Below the pieces are notes generated by a model, which searched no databases, had not been told where the DNA came from, and saw nothing but the letters and a program-made list of their open reading frames with translations. Of a stretch of DNA of 64,000 nt, positions 58,482-64,000 are shown piece by piece (the stretch's first letter is position 1; each line of letters begins with the position of its first letter). This stretch comes from DAOVRD01 sp964521715 (GTDB taxonomy: Bacteria > Planctomycetota > Brocadiia > SM23-32), in contig CAZFSS010000001.1 of the NCBI GenBank assembly GCA_964521715.1, positions 124,001 to 188,000 on the forward strand, written 5' to 3'. Position numbers and translations under genes: made by a program.

Positions 58482-59351
58482 TTGGCACTGGTGAATCTGG
58501 CCGAGCTCTTAAGCGCTGCGCAGGAAGGGGCTTACGCAGTAGGTGCCTTTGATGTCGTCAACGTCGAGTATGCGATGGCCATCACGGGCGCGGCCGAGGA
58601 GGAGAAGTCGCCCCTCATCCTCATGGTGCTGGAAGGGTACCTCCGCTACGTCGACATGGAGTTGCTCATCCCTTCGCTGTGCCGGTTGGCCGAGCGTTCC
58701 TCCGTGCCGGTGGCAGTGCATCTGGACCATGCCACGAGTTGGGAGACTGTGGCAAGGGCTGTGAAGGCCGGCTGCACGTCCGTCATGCTCGACCGTTCGG
58801 GTGACCCTTACGAGGAGAATGTGGCGCAGACGCGAGAAGTGGCCCGGCTCTGCCGGCCCTTCAACGTCAGCGTCGAATCGGAGATCGGTTCCGTGAAAGG
58901 TTCCGAGGCGATTGGGAGCGCCACGCTCGTCAGCTCGGAGGCAGACCCCCGTTACTTCACGCAGATCGAGGAAGCCGAGAGGTTCGCGCGGGAGACTGAA
59001 GTGGATGCCCTGGCCGTATCCGTCGGCAACACGCACGGTTTGTACAAGGGGAGGCCGAAGCTGGACCTGGAGCGGATAGAAGCGATAGCGGAGCGGACAG
59101 GCATTCCTCTCGTGCTTCACGGGGGCTCCGGCCTTTCCGATCAGGACTTCCGCAACGCCATCGAACGGGGCATGAGGAAGGTCAACATCAACACGAGCCT
59201 GATCGCCGCGGCCGGAGAACGCGTCGCGAGCCTGCTCAAGCGGAACCCCGAGTCGCTCAACTACCCTGAGCTGCTCCTGTCAGCGCACCAGGCCGTTGCC
59301 GCGGAGGCTGGGCGGCTTATGCGCGTTTTCGGCTGCGCCGGTAAGGCGTAG
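58482..59351 (+). CDS. fba: class II fructose/tagatose-bisphosphate aldolase
   Basis: 289 residues, TTG start at 58482 with AAGGAG eight bases upstream. Class II motifs: AVHLDHATSW (catalytic Asp82 and zinc His83), VESEIGSVKGSE, VSVGNTHGLYKG and LHGGSGLSD, ending KVNINTS. It cleaves a ketose 1,6-bisphosphate into dihydroxyacetone phosphate and an aldehyde. It faces dhaK/dhaL, which would phosphorylate dihydroxyacetone, so both meet at dihydroxyacetone phosphate. Exact ketose unknown; fructose or tagatose is most likely. Confidence 0.9.
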   Translation: MALVNLAELLSAAQEGAYAVGAFDVVNVEYAMAITGAAEEEKSPLILMVLEGYLRYVDMELLIPSLCRLAERSSVPVAVHLDHATSWETVARAVKAGCTSVMLDRSGDPYEENVAQTREVARLCRPFNVSVESEIGSVKGSEAIGSATLVSSEADPRYFTQIEEAERFARETEVDALAVSVGNTHGLYKGRPKLDLERIEAIAERTGIPLVLHGGSGLSDQDFRNAIERGMRKVNINTSLIAAAGERVASLLKRNPESLNYPELLLSAHQAVAAEAGRLMRVFGCAGKA

Positions 59352-59453
59352 CCTCCGTCCCCCATGCCTGCGAGCCGCCTCTGGATGGGCGATGCGGAAG
59401 CGCCGGGCCGCGGAATAGGACCCCCCTCAGAGAGCCTGTGCCGGCTTGTCTGG

Positions 59454-60101
59454 CTAGCCTTCAGGCGGCTCGGCAGCGGTCCTCGCCAGACTTGCCATGA
59501 TGACGGCTACGGAAGCGGCCCCCGCGTCGACGTGCCCGACGGCCTTCTCTCCCTGGTATCGCGCGCGGCCCACCCTTGCCTTCATTCCACGCGTCCGCTC
59601 CATCCCCTCGCGGGCCGATCTCTCGGCCAGGTCGAGTGCCTCTTGCGCGCTCAGGCCCTTTTCGGCCGCCTCTCGGAGCGCCTCTGCCGCGGGGGCGAGC
59701 GCATCCACCATGCTCTTGTCGCCCGGCTTCGCCTTCCCTCTGAGCTGCACGTCCCGCAGCCCGGCCGCGAACATCTCGGCGAGTTCCGCAGTGCCCGTTT
59801 CCGCCTTGCCCTCCGCCGCCTTCGCTGCACTCGTGAAGAGCGTGCCGAACACGATCCCCGTGACCCCACCGACTGAACTGACGAGCGTGGTCCCCGTCAT
59901 GCGCAGGAGGGCCCCTATGTCGGCGAAGTCCTCTGACGCGAGCCTGGCCCCGACCAGCCTGAAACCCATGGCCATGCTGGTGCCATGGTCCCCATCGCCG
60001 ATCGCGCCGTCCAGCTCGCACAGGCGCTCCTTCTCCCGTTCGACCACCTGCGCAAGGTCGTGCAGCGCTCGCCGCCAGTAGTGGATGTTCAGTGTTTCCA
60101 T
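59454..60101 (-). CDS. dhaL: dihydroxyacetone kinase subunit DhaL
   Basis: 215 residues. The nucleotide/Mg site reads LDGAIGDGDHGTSM with Asp36 and Asp38, followed by VSSVGGVTGIVFGTLF, DKSMVDAL and VGHVDAGAASVAVI, all DhaL landmarks. In PTS-type dihydroxyacetone kinases DhaL carries bound ADP that is rephosphorylated by DhaM; in ATP-dependent kinases DhaK and a DhaL domain are fused. Here they are separate and no dhaM is seen in the window. It follows dhaK by 22 bases. Confidence 0.92.
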   Translation of the reverse strand: METLNIHYWRRALHDLAQVVEREKERLCELDGAIGDGDHGTSMAMGFRLVGARLASEDFADIGALLRMTGTTLVSSVGGVTGIVFGTLFTSAAKAAEGKAETGTAELAEMFAAGLRDVQLRGKAKPGDKSMVDALAPAAEALREAAEKGLSAQEALDLAERSAREGMERTRGMKARVGRARYQGEKAVGHVDAGAASVAVIMASLARTAAEPPEG

Positions 60102-60123
60102 GGTCAGGCTGCCCGGAGGTGCA

Positions 60124-61128
60124 TCAAGGCCTGACGTAGAAGGGAGACAAGCAGGGCATGTCGAAGTATCCCTTCAGTTCGTCGTCAACCTTCACGAGAG
60201 TGACGGACATCCCCTTCATCTCCTGCGACGTGCAGAACTCGCCGACCTCTGTGGCGTACACCTTGATGCCGGCTTCGGACAGCATCTTCCGCAGCTTCCG
60301 GTTGACAATGAACATCTCCATGCGGGTCGAGCCGCCGTAGCCGTTGATCACGAGGATCACCTCATCGCCATCCTTGTACGGCAGGTCCTCAATGATGCGT
60401 GGAAGGATTCTCTCGGCCGTCTCATCCGCCGTCAGAAGCCCTATGCGCTCGACCCCTGGCTCGCCGTGAAGGCCCATTCCGATCTCCATCTGGTCGTCGG
60501 CGATCTCGAAGATCTCCTTGCCGGTGGCCGGCAACGTGCACGAGCTGAGGCCCACGCCAAGGGACCTGGCCCAGGAGACAGCCTTTCTCGTGACCCGGAC
60601 CACCTCATCCAGGGGAGCCTTCGTCTCTGCTACCGCGCCGGCGATCTTGATCACCACGTGATCGGCCGTTGTGCCCCGTCTCTGGGCCTCTTCGCCTCGT
60701 GGGGCCGACGCGACTTCATCGTTGATGAGGACAGTCACCACTTCGATTCCCTCGTCCCTCGCCATGTCTTGCGCCATGTCGAAGTTGAGTCGGTCGCCTT
60801 CATAGTTGTTGTAGAGCAGCATGACTCCCCTGTTGGAGGACACGGCCCTGATGGCTGCCAGTACTACGTCAGGGCTCGGGGAGGCGAATATCTGGCCGTG
60901 GGCCTCGGCATCGGCCATCCCCGGCCCCACGTATTCGAGGAACAGCGGCTCATGCCCGGCTCCGCCCCCGATCACCACGCCGACCTTACCGGGCACGGGC
61001 GCGTCGTTCCGGATGACCGCGTTTACAGACGGGTGCTTGTGCACAAGGCGTTCGTTCGCCAGGACAAAGCCTTCCACGAGCTCTTCAACAACATCAAGGG
61101 GATCGTTTATGAGCTTCTTCATGGCCAT
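60124..61128 (-). CDS. dhaK: dihydroxyacetone kinase subunit DhaK
   Basis: 334 residues from the ATG at 61128. GGGAGHEPLFLEYVG at about residues 54-68 and the substrate-binding histidine in MGLHGEPGVER are typical; that histidine forms a hemiaminal with dihydroxyacetone. LLYNNYEGDRLNFDMA and LVINGYGGSTRMEMF complete the fold. The frame is open to 61278 but the ATG at 61128 has GGAG nine bases upstream and lies downstream of the promoter. Operon with dhaL; the product, dihydroxyacetone phosphate, is also made by the neighbouring aldolase. Confidence 0.93.
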   Translation of the reverse strand: MAMKKLINDPLDVVEELVEGFVLANERLVHKHPSVNAVIRNDAPVPGKVGVVIGGGAGHEPLFLEYVGPGMADAEAHGQIFASPSPDVVLAAIRAVSSNRGVMLLYNNYEGDRLNFDMAQDMARDEGIEVVTVLINDEVASAPRGEEAQRRGTTADHVVIKIAGAVAETKAPLDEVVRVTRKAVSWARSLGVGLSSCTLPATGKEIFEIADDQMEIGMGLHGEPGVERIGLLTADETAERILPRIIEDLPYKDGDEVILVINGYGGSTRMEMFIVNRKLRKMLSEAGIKVYATEVGEFCTSQEMKGMSVTLVKVDDELKGYFDMPCLSPFYVRP

Positions 61129-61178
61129 GTGCGACGTCTCCGTTCCGTTGCAGGAGCAAAAGCGCTCCGAGGACACGC

Positions 61179-61206
61179 AGTATAGCCCTGCCCTGCGGAT
61201 TGGCAA
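61179..61206 (-). promoter_or_regulatory. promoter of dhaK-dhaL
   Basis: Minus-strand TTGCCA (61201-61206), 16 bases, TATACT (61179-61184). Confidence 0.65.
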
Positions 61207-61297
61207 GCCCCATGATACGATTTGCGGCTCTCTTCGCAAATACCCGCACCGGCCGGCCGCTGCCGGGCAATGGGGCACGACTCGGCGAGGATCGGGA

Positions 61298-61326
61298 TTG
61301 ACAGCCCAGGCGTGAGGGATTACACT
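61298..61326 (+). promoter_or_regulatory. promoter of the small membrane protein gene
   Basis: TTGACA (61298-61303), 17 bases, TACACT (61321-61326). The same pair of boxes and spacing recurs at 61904-61932. Confidence 0.65.
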
Positions 61327-61422
61327 TGGCCACGAAGGACCGAGCCGGAATCAAGACGCGCATATGGGACGGATCGGCTGAGACGCATACGCGGTCTATG
61401 GCGAGCGATCGGGAGAGGGGAG

Positions 61423-61758
61423 ATGAATCTAGCGCGGGCGTTCCGGGTGTACTTCGTCGGCTGGAAGAACTTTATCATGAGTTGCTTCCAGGTCATCTTG
61501 TGGCAGCTCATACTGTGGCTTCCCCTCTTCCCCCTGTGGCTGCTGGCCCCGGGCCCAGGCAGCGGGGAAGGGGGCTGGGCATGGCTGGCTAGACTGCTGC
61601 CGGTCGTAGTCATGCTGCTTTGGATCCCGCTGGTGTCATACATGTTGGGGGAGCTTCTCTTCCGAATCGACCTCGCGGGGCGGAAGAAGAAGCGCACTGG
61701 CATCGACGAGGAGCTGGAACTGCTCTCACGTGCCACGCGCGATCCAACCGACACCTGA
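61423..61758 (+). CDS. small two-helix membrane protein
   Basis: 111 residues with two predicted membrane helices at about 20-44 and 57-80 and a basic tail (AGRKKKRTGIDEELELL). GAGAGGGGAG precedes the ATG. No family recognised. Divergent from dhaK, with its own promoter. Confidence 0.7.
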   Translation: MNLARAFRVYFVGWKNFIMSCFQVILWQLILWLPLFPLWLLAPGPGSGEGGWAWLARLLPVVVMLLWIPLVSYMLGELLFRIDLAGRKKKRTGIDEELELLSRATRDPTDT

Positions 61759-61903
61759 CGCTTGTAAGCGGCTCGTTCCTCCGGCGATGTGATGGGGCAC
61801 GGGCAGCGCGATCCTGAGCGGGGGCCCCGGCAGCGTCAGCATGCCGCCCTTCACGCGGACGCCGCGGGAGGGGCGTAACCAGGTAACTCGCCAAGGACTC
61901 GTC
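61759..61903. other. short intergenic region
   Basis: No gene or terminator recognised before the promoter at 61904. Confidence 0.3.
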
Positions 61904-61932
61904 TTGACATCATGGGCCCGCCTGCCTACACT
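61904..61932 (+). promoter_or_regulatory. promoter of the LamG-glycosidase gene
   Basis: TTGACA (61904-61909), 17 bases, TACACT (61927-61932). Confidence 0.65.
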
Positions 61933-62025
61933 CACGTCCTGTCATCGGCGGGCCCTGGCGACAGCGGGCAGAGCCGCCGCAGGCTGCAAATCGGTCTCGG
62001 GCCGGAATCCGGAGGGAACGAAGGC

Positions 62026-64000
62026 ATGAATGCATTGAGTCTGGCGTCTCTCGTTGTGTTGCTGTCCGTGTCGCGTCTTGCGCAGGCGCAGGCGCAGGTC
62101 GACCTGAGGCAGCCGTTCACCGTGGACGAGCATACCATCTGCCTGTTCCATCTGGATGACGTGGCCGAGCAACAGGTGCAGGACGCTGCCGGCGGCAGCG
62201 CCGGCACGGCCGAGGGGGCCGTGGCGACCGTGGGCAGGTTCGGCGGCGCCCTGAGCTGCAACGGCACAGGCGGGTGGATCGACGTCCCGAACCAGCCGGC
62301 CACGGCGCCGGAGCGCGGGATAACGGTGGAATGCTGGGTCAAGTTCCGCGAGAGGGCCACTGGCGACATCATCTGTCGGAACGTGGGCTACATGATCCGG
62401 ATGTCCGGCACAATACAGGCCTACTTCGGCATTGACGGGGCGTGGCGCATTGTATCGGGCGCCACGGCCGTCCCCATCGGCCGCTGGACGCACCTGGCCA
62501 TAACCTATGACCGCGAGACCAAGGAGGGCCGCATCTACATCGACGGCAAGCTCGACGTGGCTGCGGAGCCCCGTGGGACGACCGCAGGCGTCCTGGATGC
62601 AGGAGCTCCCGAGCTCCGCCTAGGCAGCAACACGTGGAATGAATCCAGCGCCGTGCTGGACGGCAAGCTCGATGAGGTCCGCGTCTCCTCTGTGGCACGG
62701 ACCTACGCTCCTCTGTATCCCACCCAGGCGGCGCCGATTCCCGAGAACACGAACCTGGTGGCCAATCCCAGCTTCGAGTCCGGCATGTATGGGTGGCGGA
62801 TAACGCGTGAGGGGAACACCAGGCTGCTGTGGCACGTGGAGTCCGGTGACGCCGCACACGGGCGGGCCTTCCTTCGCGCCAGCGAACCTGGAGCCAACTC
62901 CATCATCTCATACCCCTTCCGCATCGCGGCCGGCAGGACCTACACCGTCTCCGCCGCAATGCGGGCAGACGCTTCCTGCCGCGGCCTGCTTCAGCTCCAA
63001 CTCGCCGGCGAGAGCAGGGGCCGCCCGCAACCCGTCAACGCAGAGCCCTTCAGCATCGCCCAGGACTGGCAGCGGTTCTCAGCGAGTTTCAGCATCCCTG
63101 AGGACTGGCCTGCCGACACTGCCTACGTGGAGGTCGGCACCCGGGACGACGTGCCGGTGGACATAGACGCAGTCAGCGTCGTGGCGGGCGAGCAGGTCGA
63201 GTACACCCAGACGGACGCCCAGTCCGTGGGCCTTGCCGCAGCCCTGCCTCCGTATCGCACGTACATGCTCGGCGAGGGCGCCGCGCTTCCGCTGGAGGTG
63301 ACCAACACGGCCGAGCAGGAGCGGGACCTGGCTCTGGAGTGCGTCGTGACTGACTGGCTCGGCCGGGAAGTCCACCGGCAGCAGCTTCCCCTGGGCCGCG
63401 TGCCGGCCGGGGAGGTGGTGCGCGCGCAGGTAGACCTTCCGGACGGGCAGGCGGGCTGGTTTGTCGCCCACTTCACCTTCCGCCAGGCCGGGAACGTCAT
63501 CGGCCAGACGGACCGGATGTTCAACGTGGTTGAGCGCCTGAAGGGCGTGGGTGGAATCATGGACTCGTCCCTCGGCATGAACACCCACATGGAGCGCGAG
63601 CCAACCGAACATCTGAATGACAACCTGAACATGCTGTCCCTGTGTGGGGTCAAGTGGATCCGGGGCTGGTGGGGCTGGGGCATGGCCGAGAAGGAGCCCG
63701 GGCAGTTCGACTGGGCCGAGTATGACCGCCAGCTCGAGGCCGTGCACCGGGCCGGGATGGAGATCATGCCGATCCTGCTGCGCTACTACCCCCAGTACGA
63801 GCAGAAGTGGGCCGGCGAGGTCGAACGAATCCAGCAGATCCCGTACGACCTGGATCAGTGGGGCAAGTTCGTCTACACCACTGCCGACCATTACCGCGGA
63901 CGCGTCAAGGTCTGGGAGGTATGGAACGAACCTGGTTACACCATGGAGGCCGATTACTACACCCGGCTTCTCAAGGTCACCTATGACCAGGTCAAGGCTG
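62026..64000 (+). CDS. secreted LamG-containing glycosidase, partial
   Basis: Open to the window edge, 658 codons so far. The ATG at 62026 follows GGAGGG. A signal peptide of about 22 residues (LASLVVLLSVSRLAQA) leads into a LamG/concanavalin A-like domain at about 40-225 (TVEWVK-like CWVKF, GRWTHLAITYD, IYIDGKLD, LDGKLDEVRVS). A carbohydrate-binding-like beta-sandwich at about 245-390 follows (NPSFESGMYGW, YPFRIAAGRTYTVSA). From about residue 500 there is a TIM-barrel glycosidase with CGVKWIRGWWGW and the acid/base motif VWEVWNEPGY (Glu635), close to GH39/GH5-like enzymes. The end is missing. Confidence 0.85.
   Translation, partial: MNALSLASLVVLLSVSRLAQAQAQVDLRQPFTVDEHTICLFHLDDVAEQQVQDAAGGSAGTAEGAVATVGRFGGALSCNGTGGWIDVPNQPATAPERGITVECWVKFRERATGDIICRNVGYMIRMSGTIQAYFGIDGAWRIVSGATAVPIGRWTHLAITYDRETKEGRIYIDGKLDVAAEPRGTTAGVLDAGAPELRLGSNTWNESSAVLDGKLDEVRVSSVARTYAPLYPTQAAPIPENTNLVANPSFESGMYGWRITREGNTRLLWHVESGDAAHGRAFLRASEPGANSIISYPFRIAAGRTYTVSAAMRADASCRGLLQLQLAGESRGRPQPVNAEPFSIAQDWQRFSASFSIPEDWPADTAYVEVGTRDDVPVDIDAVSVVAGEQVEYTQTDAQSVGLAAALPPYRTYMLGEGAALPLEVTNTAEQERDLALECVVTDWLGREVHRQQLPLGRVPAGEVVRAQVDLPDGQAGWFVAHFTFRQAGNVIGQTDRMFNVVERLKGVGGIMDSSLGMNTHMEREPTEHLNDNLNMLSLCGVKWIRGWWGWGMAEKEPGQFDWAEYDRQLEAVHRAGMEIMPILLRYYPQYEQKWAGEVERIQQIPYDLDQWGKFVYTTADHYRGRVKVWEVWNEPGYTMEADYYTRLLKVTYDQVKA

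Noticed and set aside
1..64000. CRISPR array
   Set aside because: No set of regularly spaced identical repeats and no cas gene was seen anywhere in the window.

Overview
The window is a GC-rich bacterial chromosome segment from a Gram-negative-type organism. It carries an RND-type CusCBA metal efflux operon, lipoprotein signal sequences and periplasmic adaptors. The mix of scattered glycoside hydrolases, a sulfatase, a DUF4838 protein, a LamG-fused hydrolase and parallel beta-helix proteins is the kind of repertoire seen in Planctomycetota and related PVC or Armatimonadota-like lineages. Phylum is an inference from gene content, because no ribosomal marker is present.

Layout. 1-1426: ABC-2 type exporter (ATPase plus permease cut by the window edge), reading left. 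1639-5608: central-carbon operon gap, pgk, rpe, accD, with a near-consensus promoter, a long leader and an intrinsic terminator between gap and pgk. 5920-10812: sugar isomerase/epimerase, an unknown protein, cinA, and two coiled-coil proteins (one with a zinc ribbon, one membrane anchored). 10857-13888, reading left: rsmA, dapF, a collapsed homocysteine-methyltransferase relic and a secreted esterase lipoprotein. 14199-16557: an MFS transporter convergent with a radical SAM protein. 16745-33011: glycan and sugar metabolism, with a six-hairpin hydrolase, beta-helix protein, phosphotriesterase-like cluster, GH38-like protein, sulfatase, PfkB kinase, MscS channel, GH130 and GH10. Two decayed hydrolase fragments lie among them.

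33368-47656: an island-like stretch. It begins at an intact tRNA-Lys(UUU), holds cusCBA, a dead IS630, a decayed tyrosine integrase interrupted by short hairpin inserts, and several secreted proteins, and ends near a degenerate tRNA-Lys-like sequence. 47819-51935: an unrecognised protein and a very unusual 1049-residue adaptor made of two fused HlyD-like copies. 52252-64000: GH29 fucosidase-like protein, an operon of dehydrogenase, DegT aminotransferase and GH38 mannosidase, class II aldolase, DhaK/DhaL, a small membrane protein and the start of a LamG-glycosidase.

The genes suggest a heterotroph living on complex glycans (mannan, xylan, fucose-containing and sulfated chains). Several hydrolases lack signal peptides and probably act inside the cell on imported oligosaccharides. 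Regulatory signals are regular: many genes have a TTGAC-type -35 box, a 16-18 base spacer and a TATAGT- or TACACT-like -10 box. The most notable observations are a DapF with both catalytic cysteines replaced by serine, the duplicated adaptor, the tRNA-bounded island with integrase debris, two related 40-base hairpin inserts in the integrase, and a two-domain beta-sandwich protein resembling sensory rhodopsin transducer placed in a sugar-type cluster.
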